13,030 nt of DNA from Hydrogenimonas sp. (GCA_015494675.1 WGAW01000047.1:1-13030), one strand, 5' to 3'. Shown: positions 1 through 8,128, numbered from the stretch's first letter. The notes: generated by a model from the sequence alone, not told the origin. Numbers and translations: made by a program.

Positions 1-2
1 CG

Positions 3-287
3 CATGACAACAGCCTCGAATCGATCACCCAGGCCACAGTCATAGAGTTGGCTGAAAAATTGGGTTACACCGTAGAATTCAGGCGCATCACAAGGGATGA
101 AGTATATATTTGCGACGAAGCTTTCTTTACCGGTACGGCCGCCGAGGTCACACCTGTAAGAGAGGTCGACGCGAGAGTGATCGGCGAAGGAAGACGAGGA
201 CCCGTTACAGAGCGGCTGCAGCAGGAGTATTTTGACGTCGTCTACGGACGCAACAGAGATTTCGAACACTATCTGACCTACATATAA
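3..287 (+). CDS. ilvE: Branched-chain-amino-acid aminotransferase, C-terminal part (5' end cut by window)
   Basis: IlvE is a fold-type IV PLP enzyme of the cytoplasm that transfers the amino group between glutamate and the keto acids of valine, leucine and isoleucine. Only the last 94 residues are visible. The reading frame is open back to base 3 without a start, so the gene begins left of the window. The C-terminal family signature is clear: DEAFFTGTAAEVTPVREVD followed by a G-x-GRRGPVT segment, matching the T-G-T-A-A-E-x-T-P-V loop that contacts the PLP phosphate and substrate. The stop is TAA at 285-287. An SPFH gene follows 83 bases downstream on the same strand; ilvE next to an SPFH protein is, from memory, also seen in Campylobacter. 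Family assignment is firm; upstream integrity cannot be judged. Confidence 0.93.
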   Translation, partial: HDNSLESITQATVIELAEKLGYTVEFRRITRDEVYICDEAFFTGTAAEVTPVREVDARVIGEGRRGPVTERLQQEYFDVVYGRNRDFEHYLTYI

Positions 288-311
288 AAGGGTGCCTAGG
301 GGCCGACGGAT

Positions 312-336
312 CCCGCACGGGCCGAGCTTGTGCGGG
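312..336 (+). other. GC-rich hairpin between ilvE and the SPFH gene
   Basis: CCCGCAC at 312-318 and GTGCGGG at 330-336 form a perfect 7-bp stem around an 11-nt loop. The stem is followed on the plus strand by an A-rich stretch, not by a T-run, so it is not a canonical intrinsic terminator. It could weaken read-through from ilvE, protect mRNA ends, or structure the leader of the downstream gene. I see no convincing -10 box between 288 and 370, so the SPFH gene may depend on read-through from ilvE. The role is inference. Confidence 0.4.
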
Positions 337-370
337 GGAAAATTAAAAACTATTAAAACAAAGGATTTTC

Positions 371-1429
371 ATGCCGGCAGACATGAATGACTACTTCAAC
401 AAACAAAACGGCGGAGGCGGTGAAAACCGCCCTCCAAAACCTCCGCAATTCATACAGGATTTCGGTAAAAAAGCGACACTTCTGTATGTCGTCGTCATAG
501 TTGCCGCCCTGCTCATATTTTTCAAGCCTTTCGTCGTCATCAACTCCGGCGAGGTCGGGATCTTGAAAACTGCGGGTAAATTCGACCCGAAACCGCTTAG
601 ACCGGGGTTCCATCTATTCATACCGGCCATTCAGGATGTTATAGTCGTTGACACAAAGGTGCGTATCGTCAACTACAAGTCGACGGCGGGAGAGGGTGAC
701 TTCAACCGCAGGGGCGGGGTTTTGATAAAACCGGCGATAGAGGTGCTCGACGCCAGGGGCCTTCCGGTAAACATCGAACTGACGGTACAGTACAGGCTGA
801 ACCCGGACAACGCTCCGCAGACGATCGCGGAGTGGGGTCTGAACTGGGAAGAGAAGATCATCAACCCGGTCGTTCGTGACGTCGTCAGAAACGTGATCGG
901 TCGATACAAGGCTGAGGAGCTCCCCGTAAAGCGTAACGAGATAGCCATAAAGATTCAAAACGACATAGCGAAAGAGATCGACAAACTGGAACACGATCCT
1001 GTCGAACTCGTAGCGGTGCAGCTTAGAGCGATAATTCTTCCGTCGAAAATCAAAGACCAGATAGAGAGGGTGCAGATAGCCAAGCAGGAGGCCGAAAGGG
1101 TGAAATACGAGGTCCTTCGTGCACAGCAGGAGGCCGAGAAGAAGGCCGCTCTCGCAAAAGGTACGGCGGAGGCGAAAAAGATCCAGGCTCAGGGTGAGGC
1201 CGACAAAATCCGAATCGAAGCCGAAGCGCAGGCCAAGGCCAACAGACTGATAAGCGACTCACTTACAAACGAGCTTCTTCAGCTGCGTCAGATAGAGGTA
1301 CAGGGCAAGTTCAACGAAGCGCTCAAAACAAACAGGGATGCAAAGATTTTCCTTACACCCGGCGGTGCGGTTCCGAACATCTGGATCGACAGCAAGGATA
1401 AGCAGAAGAGCACGTCTGTAGAGCGATAG
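371..1429 (+). CDS. Membrane-anchored SPFH/prohibitin-like protein
   Basis: This is a 352-residue protein of the SPFH (stomatin/prohibitin/flotillin/HflKC) superfamily. Such proteins form ring-like membrane scaffolds that organise membrane microdomains or regulate membrane proteases such as FtsH. The N-terminus is polar and rich in Gly, Asn and Pro (residues 1-33). One transmembrane segment follows at about 34-57. The SPFH domain spans about 57-235, with a PGFHLFIP motif near 78-85. A long Ala/Glu/Lys-rich coiled coil runs from about 228 to 300, and the tail (about 325-340) ends in a PGGAVPNIWID-type segment. The ATG at 371 is preceded by AAGGA at 361-365 (5-nt spacing); a second in-frame ATG at 383 is possible but has no better ribosome site. 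No protease or HflK/HflC partner is encoded in the window, so its client is unknown. Confidence 0.9.
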   Translation: MPADMNDYFNKQNGGGGENRPPKPPQFIQDFGKKATLLYVVVIVAALLIFFKPFVVINSGEVGILKTAGKFDPKPLRPGFHLFIPAIQDVIVVDTKVRIVNYKSTAGEGDFNRRGGVLIKPAIEVLDARGLPVNIELTVQYRLNPDNAPQTIAEWGLNWEEKIINPVVRDVVRNVIGRYKAEELPVKRNEIAIKIQNDIAKEIDKLEHDPVELVAVQLRAIILPSKIKDQIERVQIAKQEAERVKYEVLRAQQEAEKKAALAKGTAEAKKIQAQGEADKIRIEAEAQAKANRLISDSLTNELLQLRQIEVQGKFNEALKTNRDAKIFLTPGGAVPNIWIDSKDKQKSTSVER

Positions 1430-1461
1430 CGCCTGCGTGCATACGATAGAGGACATACAGT

Positions 1462-2133
1462 ATGATTGAGATCGACTGGCAGAAGAACCCGCTCGTTCCG
1501 GTAGTTGTTCAGGATGCCGACACAAAAGAGGTTCTGATGCTCGCCTACATGAACAAAGAGGCATTCGACCTGAGCAGAGATACCGGTTACGCACACTACT
1601 ACTCCAGGAGCCGTAAGCGGCTCTGGAAAAAGGGGGAGAGCAGCGGCCATACTCAGGAGATCGCACGGATGCTTCTGGATTGCGACGCCGATACGGTGCT
1701 CCTGCAGGTACACCAAAAGGGTGTCGCCTGCCACACCGGGCGTAAAAGCTGTTTTTTCAACGATCTCGAATCGAAAGAGCCCTCTTCCAAACCTGAAGTG
1801 ACACCCGCTTCGGTCTACGGCGTTACGGACACCCTGTACCATACGATACTCGAAAGAAAAAACGGCGATCCCAAAAGCTCATATACCGCCAAGCTGATTC
1901 AGGGAAGCGAAAACGGCATGCTCAAAAAGGTCGTAGAAGAGGCCGGAGAGTTCTGTTTCGCCTTCAAAGACAACGACGAAGACGAAATCGTCTACGAGTG
2001 CGCCGATCTCGTCTATCACGTTCTTGTAGCACTCGGCAAAAAGGAGATATCCCCCGACCGCATCAGACAGGAGCTCGCCCGACGGTTCGGCATGAGCGGT
2101 ATAGAAGAGAAAAACAGCAGAGACAATGGCTGA
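1462..2133 (+). CDS. hisIE: Bifunctional phosphoribosyl-AMP cyclohydrolase / phosphoribosyl-ATP pyrophosphatase
   Basis: HisIE carries out steps 2 and 3 of histidine biosynthesis in the cytoplasm: HisE hydrolyses phosphoribosyl-ATP to phosphoribosyl-AMP, and HisI opens its adenine ring. The order here is the usual HisI then HisE fusion. The HisI domain covers about 1-100, with an [17 protein letters not shown] stretch (48-64), the metal-binding DCDAD at 73-77, and the zinc-site cysteines C90 and C97 in [10 protein letters not shown]. The HisE domain covers about 124-211, with KKVVEEAGE (155-163) and [11 protein letters not shown] (181-191). The length of 223 residues is normal for the fusion. 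ATG at 1462 has GAGGA at 1449-1453. The 3' end overlaps the next gene by 8 bases. No other his gene is in the window, so the pathway is dispersed here. Confidence 0.97.
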   Translation: MIEIDWQKNPLVPVVVQDADTKEVLMLAYMNKEAFDLSRDTGYAHYYSRSRKRLWKKGESSGHTQEIARMLLDCDADTVLLQVHQKGVACHTGRKSCFFNDLESKEPSSKPEVTPASVYGVTDTLYHTILERKNGDPKSSYTAKLIQGSENGMLKKVVEEAGEFCFAFKDNDEDEIVYECADLVYHVLVALGKKEISPDRIRQELARRFGMSGIEEKNSRDNG

Positions 2134-2650
2134 GTATCTTCGCAGCTATATCTACTATACCTTCGACTCACTTACCAAATATGACTACCTTGCTATCGGC
2201 TGGATTCTGTTTCTGGCCTTTCTGCTTCTGATCCTGGGCGCCGTAGCAAAAAAGAGAGCACTCTCATACCTCTCCCTCCTGTCGGGAGTTCTACTCCTCT
2301 TCGCGGGACCTCCGGCCGTAAAGGTCATAATGGACGGCTATCTCAGGAAAGCCGAAGCTCAGATAGAGAAGATAAAGCATCTAAAATACAGCGGTTCACT
2401 TATCATAGAGGGGAAGTTGAAGAACTACAGCAAACTCGATTTCAGCCGCTGCGACCTCGCCGTTTCCATATATAGGCCGTCGTCCAATTTTCTGGAGCGC
2501 ACGGCGGCTCTACTGAAGCCCATAAGAGTCGAAATAGAGCATATCGACTCCCCGCTTGAACGCAATGAGACTAAACCATTCAGAATAATAGTCGATCATT
2601 TCACTACGCAGGAGTTCAATCTGACAGTGCAACCGAGGTGCTACCCATGA
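2126..2650 (+). CDS. Two-pass membrane protein, DUF2393-like (first of tandem pair)
   Basis: The function is unknown. This 174-residue protein has two N-terminal hydrophobic segments, about residues 20-41 and 46-65, then a soluble part of about 105 residues. In the soluble part, a stretch near 84-120 ([19 protein letters not shown], then a Cys and a short hydrophobic strand) reads like a small beta-sandwich domain. I associate this architecture with DUF2393, a family I recall mainly from Campylobacterota; the name comes from memory and should be checked by profile search. The start lies inside the end of hisIE (8-base overlap) with only a weak ribosome site, which suggests translational coupling. 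The next gene is a paralogue with the same layout and overlaps by 4 bases, so the two products may act as a heteromeric pair. Confidence 0.7.
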   Translation: MAEYLRSYIYYTFDSLTKYDYLAIGWILFLAFLLLILGAVAKKRALSYLSLLSGVLLLFAGPPAVKVIMDGYLRKAEAQIEKIKHLKYSGSLIIEGKLKNYSKLDFSRCDLAVSIYRPSSNFLERTAALLKPIRVEIEHIDSPLERNETKPFRIIVDHFTTQEFNLTVQPRCYP

Positions 2651-3192
2651 TCTACATGACGATTCTACACTGGCTGGTACTGCTCTTTTTTATCGCACTG
2701 TTTATTCTGCTCGTTGTAGTCTCCAAAAAGGAGTCGCGTCCCAACGTCTTCTGGTCGATGGTCTTCGCATCTTTTCTGGTCACTTCGACTGCCGCCGTAT
2801 TCAGTATGTTCGTCCTGGACAAATATACAAAAAAGGCCAAGCTGGTCTCCATAAAAAACTTCAGAGTGCTAAGATCGGAAGAGATCGTCTTCAAAGGGAA
2901 GGTACAGAATGTCGGCAAATTCAGGATCGGGCAGTGCAAATTGACTATCAAGATGATAAACAACCCCCTCGAAGCCGGCAAACTGAGCGGCGGGCAGGTT
3001 TTCAAACCGTCCGGCCTGGGGGACTTCTTCTCCATAAAAGATTCAAAGAGCGAGCGTCCCAACACTTTGGAGCGTGAGTTCGTGGTTGCCAAGGGTCTGG
3101 AGCCGAAAGAGGTTCGCCCCTTCACGATACATATGAAATATCCGCCATACTTCAGCAAGACACGCCTTATCTACAAGCTATACTGCCATTAG
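2647..3192 (+). CDS. Two-pass membrane protein, DUF2393-like (second of tandem pair)
   Basis: The function is unknown. I chose the ATG at 2647 because it gives the classic 4-base ATGA overlap with the preceding stop; an in-frame GTG at 2638 is an alternative adding three residues. The 181-residue product has two hydrophobic segments (about 5-26 and 35-57) and a C-terminal soluble domain. It aligns by eye with the upstream protein: I-K-N/H-x-x-x-x-S near the start of the soluble part, then x-F/I-x-G-K-V/L-x-N-x-x-K-F/L-x-x-x-x-C-x-L-x-I/V. That points to an old tandem duplication. The gene ends at TAG 3190-3192, just before a hairpin and the end of a convergent gene. Coupling to hisIE is more likely a shared transcript than a histidine-related role. 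Confidence 0.7.
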   Translation: MIYMTILHWLVLLFFIALFILLVVVSKKESRPNVFWSMVFASFLVTSTAAVFSMFVLDKYTKKAKLVSIKNFRVLRSEEIVFKGKVQNVGKFRIGQCKLTIKMINNPLEAGKLSGGQVFKPSGLGDFFSIKDSKSERPNTLEREFVVAKGLEPKEVRPFTIHMKYPPYFSKTRLIYKLYCH

Positions 3193-3193
3193 A

Positions 3194-3215
3194 CGGATAG
3201 AGTTGCACCTATCCG
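3194..3215. terminator. Hairpin between convergent genes, possible bidirectional terminator
   Basis: CGGATAG at 3194-3200 pairs perfectly with CTATCCG at 3209-3215 around an 8-nt loop. It fills almost all of the 24-base gap between two facing stop codons (TAG ending at 3192; TGA beginning at 3219 on the minus strand). Neither side carries a run of T, so it is not a textbook intrinsic terminator, but its placement between convergent transcripts favours a termination or 3'-end role. Confidence 0.5.
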
Positions 3216-3216
3216 A

Positions 3217-4170
3217 TCAGTAGATATAGCCCGCCTCTTTCAGCGCCTCTCTTATATGTTTCATCTGAAGATGCTTGTTCCTGCACCACTGCGGTGCGAG
3301 CAGCGAATCGTCTCCTATGCCGGCGGTAACCCTCTGAACGCTTATCGACGGAGGAAGCATCTTTATGGACTCCACAAGGAGCCTTATATATCTCTCTTCA
3401 TCTATGGGCACAAATCTTCCCTTCAGATAATCGACCGCCAGCGCCGTGTTTTTAACTACATAGAGCGGGTGTATCTTGATCGAATCTATCCCCCACGATA
3501 TAGACTCTCTCACGGTATCGAGCATCATCTCGTCACTCTCTCCCGGAAGCCCGAAAATGACGTGCCCGCAGACATTCAAACCCTTTTTCTTGGAGCGCTC
3601 TATCCACTCCTTTACATTCGCACTGTCGTGCCCGCGGTTGATCGCCTCGAGAGTCTCGTCGTAGATCGACTGAATGCCGTACTCTATCCATACCTCATAC
3701 CTGCCGGAAAGCTCCGCCAGGTAGTCGAGTATCTCCTCGGTGACGCTGTCGCTGCGCGTACCGATACTGAGCCCTATGCACCCGGGCTGGCGCAGAGCCT
3801 CTTCGTAGAGAGCCTTTAGGGTCTCTATCGGGGCGTAGGTATTGGTAAACGATTGGAAATAGGCTATGAACTTTCTCGCCCCGTACTTGCCGGCCAGACG
3901 CGAAGAGGTGGCAGCATACTGGATCCTAACCTGCTCCAGCTGCTTCTGTAGTAGAGGGTTGCTTTCGCTTTTCGGATTGAGGTAAAACTTTTTGGAAGAT
4001 TTCGCCAGGTTTGGACTGAACGACTCGTTCAGGCAGAACGTACATCCCCCCTTCGCGACCGTACCGTCGATGTTGGGGCAGGTAAACCCCTGGATACTGA
4101 GCGGCACCTTATAGACATCTTCGCCGAATTTTTTGCGAAAATAGCGCCCTATTGTGTAGACTTTTTTCAA
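3217..4170 (-). CDS. Radical SAM protein, TIGR01212 / YtqA-YhcC family
   Basis: This is a radical S-adenosylmethionine protein that binds one 4Fe-4S cluster. With the TTG start at 4170 it has 317 residues. The cluster motif is C31-x11-C43-x2-C46 in GFTCPNIDGTVAKGGCTFC, the expanded spacing typical of TIGR01212 rather than the standard CxxxCxxC. Elp3-like elements follow, including a GLSIGTRSDS strand near 150 and an HVIFGLPGESDEMM strand. The B. subtilis relative YtqA has, as I recall, been linked to tRNA wobble-uridine modification (MnmL); whether that applies here is inference. Start choice: relatives begin near KKVYTIGRYF, and AAAGGGGGAG lies just upstream of the TTG. Longer versions from ATG 4221 or GTG 4227 are possible but add an unconserved-looking leader. 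The gene closely follows purF and is the last of its operon. Confidence 0.88.
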   Translation of the reverse strand: MKKVYTIGRYFRKKFGEDVYKVPLSIQGFTCPNIDGTVAKGGCTFCLNESFSPNLAKSSKKFYLNPKSESNPLLQKQLEQVRIQYAATSSRLAGKYGARKFIAYFQSFTNTYAPIETLKALYEEALRQPGCIGLSIGTRSDSVTEEILDYLAELSGRYEVWIEYGIQSIYDETLEAINRGHDSANVKEWIERSKKKGLNVCGHVIFGLPGESDEMMLDTVRESISWGIDSIKIHPLYVVKNTALAVDYLKGRFVPIDEERYIRLLVESIKMLPPSISVQRVTAGIGDDSLLAPQWCRNKHLQMKHIREALKEAGYIY

Positions 4171-4235
4171 ACTCCCCCTTTGAGTGTACGAAAAGAGGAG
4201 AGCGGCGAAGTTTGCCCTCATCCTCACTTCGCGAT

Positions 4236-5582
4236 TTATACGATATAGTTCCCGTCGAAACAGGCTTTACAGTAGTTTTTGTCATTCCCTACACTTCTGA
4301 TCAGCCCCTCTATCGAGATAAAAGCGAGAGAATCGGCCCCAATGAACTCACACAGCTCATCGGTACCCATCCTCGCGCTTATGAGCTTCTCTTTCTCCGG
4401 CGTATCGACACCGTAGTAGCAAGGATCTGTAGTCGGCGGCGAAGAGATTCTCATATGCACCTCTTTCGCTCCCGCCTCTTTGAGCATCGAGACTATCTGT
4501 CTGCTCGTCGTGCCCCTGACTATCGAGTCGTCTATGACGACAAGCCTTTTGCCCTCTATCACTTCTCGGATCGGGCTCAGTTTCATCTTCACCTTCAGAT
4601 TGCGTAGCTCCTGTGTGGGCTCTATGAACGTTCGCCCTACATAGTGGTTTCTCATTATCCCCAGCTCAAACGGTATTCCGCTGCGCTGTGAATAACCCAG
4701 AGCGGCAGCTACCCCGCTATCGGGAACGGGGACCACCATATCCGCCTCTACCGGAAGCTCTTCGGCCAGCTCCTCACCCATCCTCTTTCGGAGGTTGTAG
4801 ACGTTTTTGCCGAAAACGACACTGTCCGGGCGTGCGAAATAGATATATTCGAAAATACACTTGTGCGGATCGGGTTCGAAAACCTGTATCGATTTCGGAG
4901 TCTTGCCCCTTTCGAAAACTATCATCTCTCCCGGCTTTACGTCGCGTATGAACTCGGCACCCACCAGATCGAAGGCACATGTTTCGCTCGCAACCATATA
5001 GCCGTCGCCGAGCTTCGCAAGTGAGAGCGGCCTGAAGCCGAAACGGTCTCTGATGGCATACATCTTGCTTCTGCTCTGAATTACGAAAGAGTATGCCCCT
5101 TCCACTTTGTGAAGAGCGTCGACAATCCTGTCTATGAGCCTATCCTTTTCGCTCTTGGCTATCAGGTGAATCATGTTTTCGGTATCCATGAAGGTCTGGA
5201 AAATCGCCCCCCTCTTGATCAGCTGGTCGCGCACCTCTTTGGCATTCGTCAGGTTTCCGTTGTGTACGATGGCCAGCTCGCCCAGGTCGTAACGGGCGTA
5301 TACCGGCTGCGCATCGAGTATCGAGTCGTCTCCCGCGGTGGAGTAGCGTGTATGACCTATCGCCATATCGCCTTTGAGCTTTTTTATCTTCTTTTCGCTA
5401 AATACACGCGTCACGAGGCCGCGATCTTTTATCATATGGAATTTGCCGTCTTTGTTCGAGCATATTCCCGCAGCCTCCTGGCCGCGGTGCTGAAGGGCGA
5501 AAAGCCCGAAATATGCGATCTGTGACGCTCCTTTGACTCCGAAAACGCCTACGACGGCGCACTTTTCGTTCATATCGTTCAT
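4236..5582 (-). CDS. purF: Amidophosphoribosyltransferase (glutamine PRPP amidotransferase)
   Basis: PurF catalyses the first committed step of purine synthesis: PRPP plus glutamine gives phosphoribosylamine. With ATG 5582 it has 448 residues. The N-terminal glutamine amidotransferase (Ntn hydrolase) domain starts at Cys8 (MNDMNEKCAVVGVFG). A short propeptide would be removed to expose this nucleophile. ALQHRGQEAAGI (29-40) and HNGNLTN (107-113) are also present. The phosphoribosyltransferase domain has the PRPP loop VIDDSIVRGTTS (349-360). C242, C388, C438 and C441 match the four Fe-S ligands of the B. subtilis-type enzyme, which predicts a structural 4Fe-4S cluster and oxygen sensitivity. 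The start follows the dapB stop by one base; ATG 5573 would also fit. A still longer frame running into dapB was rejected because nothing before this point is conserved-looking. Confidence 0.96.
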   Translation of the reverse strand: MNDMNEKCAVVGVFGVKGASQIAYFGLFALQHRGQEAAGICSNKDGKFHMIKDRGLVTRVFSEKKIKKLKGDMAIGHTRYSTAGDDSILDAQPVYARYDLGELAIVHNGNLTNAKEVRDQLIKRGAIFQTFMDTENMIHLIAKSEKDRLIDRIVDALHKVEGAYSFVIQSRSKMYAIRDRFGFRPLSLAKLGDGYMVASETCAFDLVGAEFIRDVKPGEMIVFERGKTPKSIQVFEPDPHKCIFEYIYFARPDSVVFGKNVYNLRKRMGEELAEELPVEADMVVPVPDSGVAAALGYSQRSGIPFELGIMRNHYVGRTFIEPTQELRNLKVKMKLSPIREVIEGKRLVVIDDSIVRGTTSRQIVSMLKEAGAKEVHMRISSPPTTDPCYYGVDTPEKEKLISARMGTDELCEFIGADSLAFISIEGLIRSVGNDKNYCKACFDGNYIV

Positions 5583-5583
5583 T

Positions 5584-6351
5584 CTACAGTCCCAAACAGT
5601 CGCTGATGTCATAAAGGCCGGCCGGCTGTCCGGCAAGCCATTTGCAGGCGCGTACTGCACCTTTCGAGAATGTCTCTCTGCTGGTGGCGGTATGGTTGAG
5701 CTCTATGAATTCGCCGTCGTTATAAAACCCGACCGTGTGACGCCCCACCACGTCCCCGCCGCGAACGGCCATTACGCCGATCTCATCTTTCGTGCGCTCA
5801 CCGGTGATTCCGTCCCTGCAGCTTACACGCACCTTCTCCGGATCGAGCCCCCGACCCTTCGCCGCAAACTCAGCCAGCGTGAGCGCCGTACCGCTGGGCG
5901 CATCTTTCTTGTAGCGGTGGTGCTGTTCAACGATCTCTATATCGAAATCTCCGAGTTTTTCTGCCGTTATCTGCACCAGCCTCTTAAGCAGTGCTATACC
6001 GGCCGACATGTTCGTGGCATATAGAATAGGCATAATTTCGCTCGCCTCTTCCAAAAGAGCCTGCTGTGCACGGCTCAGCCCCGTCGTCCCTATCACCAGA
6101 GGGCGCGGCCTCTGAATCGCCGCTCTCAAAAGCGCTTCCGTAGCCTCGGGTACGGTAAAGTCGATAGCCGCATCGCAGCTGTCGAGAAATATTTTGGCAT
6201 CGTTGGTTACGAGCGACCCCTCGGGCGCGTGGTAGTCGATTCGGTCGCGCTCACAGAGTGCGGCTACTTCGGTATCCGGATCCTCGCCAAGGTTTTTCAC
6301 CAGCAGTCGCCCTACGCGTCCGTTGGCTCCATAGACTCCGACTTTCAGCAT
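5584..6351 (-). CDS. dapB: 4-hydroxy-tetrahydrodipicolinate reductase
   Basis: DapB reduces the DapA product with NAD(P)H to tetrahydrodipicolinate, on the path to diaminopimelate and lysine. The 255-residue length is normal for the family. The Rossmann nucleotide loop is GANGRVG at 8-14. The catalytic signature is E142-Q-H144-H145-x-x-K148-x-D150-APSGTA (to 156), with H144 as acid/base and K148 as the substrate-binding lysine by analogy to E. coli H159/K163. The ATG lies in the sequence ATGCTGA, overlapping the trxB stop by 7 bases, so translation is probably coupled. purF follows after one base. The aspartate-family link to hom at the right of the window is metabolic, not operonic. Confidence 0.97.
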   Translation of the reverse strand: MLKVGVYGANGRVGRLLVKNLGEDPDTEVAALCERDRIDYHAPEGSLVTNDAKIFLDSCDAAIDFTVPEATEALLRAAIQRPRPLVIGTTGLSRAQQALLEEASEIMPILYATNMSAGIALLKRLVQITAEKLGDFDIEIVEQHHRYKKDAPSGTALTLAEFAAKGRGLDPEKVRVSCRDGITGERTKDEIGVMAVRGGDVVGRHTVGFYNDGEFIELNHTATSRETFSKGAVRACKWLAGQPAGLYDISDCLGL

Positions 6352-7301
6352 ATACTCTCCCGTTTAAGATGTTCAACATAGGCTATCGCCCCTATCGCGG
6401 CGTTTGCACCGTCGCCTGCGGCGCAGACCACCTGTTTGGGGGCCATGATCCTGACATCTCCGGCCGCGAACAGCCCCTCTTCACTCGTTCTCATGGCTAG
6501 ATCCACGACCACCTCTCCCCACTCGTTCACTTCACAAAGAAAGCTTCCGTCCTCCTGCTTCAGTACGTCGTTGTTCACGATATTTCCGACAAACACAAAG
6601 ACTCCCGGTACGGCGATGTCGACTATCTCTCCGCTATCTCTCTTTTTTACCTTAAGCCCCTGCACACCCATATTGTCACCGTAGACCTCTTCTGGTACGG
6701 CATTGAGCACAAGCTCTATCTTCCCGTTCTCCTTCACCCGTTTTACCGTGGATGGTGCGGCCCTGAACTCGTCGCGCCTGTGGACAAGATAGACCTTCGA
6801 ACAGATATTGGCCAAAAAGAGAGCCTCTTCGAGCGCGGTATCACCGCCGCCTATTACCGCAACCTCTTTATCGCGATAGAAGAAGCCGTCGCAGGTGGCG
6901 CACGTACTCACACCTCTGCCGAAAAATTCGTCTTCACCCTTGAAACCGGCACGTTTCGGAGTGCTTCCGGTAGCTACGATGACGCTCTTTGCGGTAACGA
7001 CATTGCCATCTCCCAGGGTGACCTTGAAGCAGGGGCCTTCCGGCCTGCTTACACGTACCACTTCGGCCATGTCGTGCTTGAGGCCGAAACGCATACACTG
7101 CTTCGGCCAATCCTGCATAAGCTCCATTCCCGTGACCACTTCGGTGACTCCCGGGTAGTTCTCGACCTCGCTGCTTTGGGTGATCTGTCCGCCGGGCATC
7201 CCCTTTTCGTACATGACCACATTTTCCAATCCGCCGCGTGTCGCGTAGAGTCCGGCCGTAAGTCCCGCCGGCCCCCCGCCGATAATCGCCAAATCGAGCA
7301 T
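6345..7301 (-). CDS. trxB: Thioredoxin-disulfide reductase
   Basis: TrxB passes electrons from NADPH through FAD and a redox disulfide to thioredoxin in the cytoplasm. The 318-residue length is normal. Visible elements are the FAD loop [13 protein letters not shown] (8-20), the redox pair C134/C137 in CATCDG, the second nucleotide loop [10 protein letters not shown] (151-160), HRRDEFR (174-180), which is the NADPH-phosphate binding motif, and the C-terminal FAAGDV FAD segment. The start has a strong AAGGAG (7307-7312) with 5-nt spacing, stronger than its neighbours. It lies 23 bases after the cysteine-free thioredoxin-like gene and two genes after trxA, giving a complete thioredoxin system in one transcript. 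It overlaps dapB. Confidence 0.97.
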   Translation of the reverse strand: MLDLAIIGGGPAGLTAGLYATRGGLENVVMYEKGMPGGQITQSSEVENYPGVTEVVTGMELMQDWPKQCMRFGLKHDMAEVVRVSRPEGPCFKVTLGDGNVVTAKSVIVATGSTPKRAGFKGEDEFFGRGVSTCATCDGFFYRDKEVAVIGGGDTALEEALFLANICSKVYLVHRRDEFRAAPSTVKRVKENGKIELVLNAVPEEVYGDNMGVQGLKVKKRDSGEIVDIAVPGVFVFVGNIVNNDVLKQEDGSFLCEVNEWGEVVVDLAMRTSEEGLFAAGDVRIMAPKQVVCAAGDGANAAIGAIAYVEHLKRESIC

Positions 7302-7324
7302 TCTATCTCCTTTTTTCAGATACT

Positions 7325-7798
7325 CTACGGCTCTTTTGCCACCGTATTGAGCAGATATATTCGGCTATCCTGCTTATAGAGCCCTTTGTCGTTCTGCCTC
7401 TTGATCATGAAGTAACTGGGAACCTCCCGTATATGGAACCTGTGGATGATCTTCAAAAGCGTATTTGTCCCCGCCGTCGCATAGACGATACCCGGTTCGC
7501 TCTCTCTGCGCCGCTGGTAGAGATCGATGGCCAGCACACTCTTTTTCCGCTTCAATTTCCTTATATAGGGAGTGATCTCTCCCATATGGGAACTGTAGAC
7601 AACGACAATGTAACTATCTTTGTCGGGTACGAATAATTGGGACTTAGTATAGAGTATCATCTCTTTGAAATTGATAAATTTGTACTGGGAGTATTTATAG
7701 TTGAAGTATGCGAAAGCGGCGGCAATCATAGCCGCGCCGAAAAACGACGCGAATACGTAGGAGAAGGAGAATAGAGATCTCCTTCTGCCCGCAGCCAT
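7325..7798 (-). CDS. Membrane-anchored thioredoxin-fold-like protein without cysteines
   Basis: I do not recognise a named family. The 157-residue product has a basic N-terminus (GRRR, 4-7), one transmembrane helix at about 11-32, and a soluble domain. That domain resembles a thioredoxin fold by eye: a hydrophobic strand SYIVVVYS at 62-69, then SSHMGE in the position where a CxxC would sit, a helix to about 86, a second strand VLAIDLY at 88-94, a helix [10 protein letters not shown] at 114-123, and REVPSYFMI at 124-132. The last segment resembles the I-R-S-I-P cis-proline strand of TrxA next door. There is no cysteine anywhere in the protein, so it cannot do dithiol chemistry. It sits 9 bases after trxA and 23 before trxB. 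The positive N-terminus would place the soluble domain outside the cytoplasm by the positive-inside rule (inference). ATG at 7798 has no clear ribosome site, so coupling to trxA is likely. Confidence 0.72.
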   Translation of the reverse strand: MAAGRRRSLFSFSYVFASFFGAAMIAAAFAYFNYKYSQYKFINFKEMILYTKSQLFVPDKDSYIVVVYSSHMGEITPYIRKLKRKKSVLAIDLYQRRRESEPGIVYATAGTNTLLKIIHRFHIREVPSYFMIKRQNDKGLYKQDSRIYLLNTVAKEP

Positions 7799-7807
7799 GT
7801 GATGGAA

Positions 7808-8128
7808 TCAGCCGATCAGAGCGTCGAGCTTCTCGGCGAACGCCTGCTTGGAAGCGGCACCTACCATCTGGTCGACGACCTGGCCGTCTTTGAAAAAGAG
7901 GATACTGGGAATGGAGCGGATACCGAACTTGATAGCCAGATCCTGCTCTTCGTCGGTATTGACTTTGGCGATTTTAGCCTTTCCTTCATACTCGTCCGCA
8001 AGCTCTTCGATTACCGGTGCGATCATACGGCACGGTCCGCACCACGGCGCCCAGAAGTCTACCAGTGTTACACCCTCTTTTACCGTCTCGTCGAAGTTGC
8101 TGCTTGTAAGTTCGATATATTTGCCCAT
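7808..8128 (-). CDS. trxA: Thioredoxin 1
   Basis: TrxA is the small cytoplasmic dithiol protein that reduces ribonucleotide reductase, peroxiredoxins and other disulfides and is itself reduced by TrxB. The 106-residue length is typical. The active site is WCGPC with C30 and C33; the cis-proline is P74 in GIRSIPSILFF; the conserved buried Asp (D24) is in TLVDFWAPWC. The start is supported by AAGGAGAT with good spacing. It is the first gene after the promoter at 8161-8166 and so heads the operon trxA - hypothetical - trxB - dapB - purF - radical SAM. Confidence 0.98.
   Translation of the reverse strand: MGKYIELTSSNFDETVKEGVTLVDFWAPWCGPCRMIAPVIEELADEYEGKAKIAKVNTDEEQDLAIKFGIRSIPSILFFKDGQVVDQMVGAASKQAFAEKLDALIG

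Noticed and set aside
5583..5660. Longer purF start at 5660
   Set aside because: It would add 26 residues encoded inside dapB with no family-like sequence; catalytic Cys lies near the N-terminus only with the start at 5582 or 5573.
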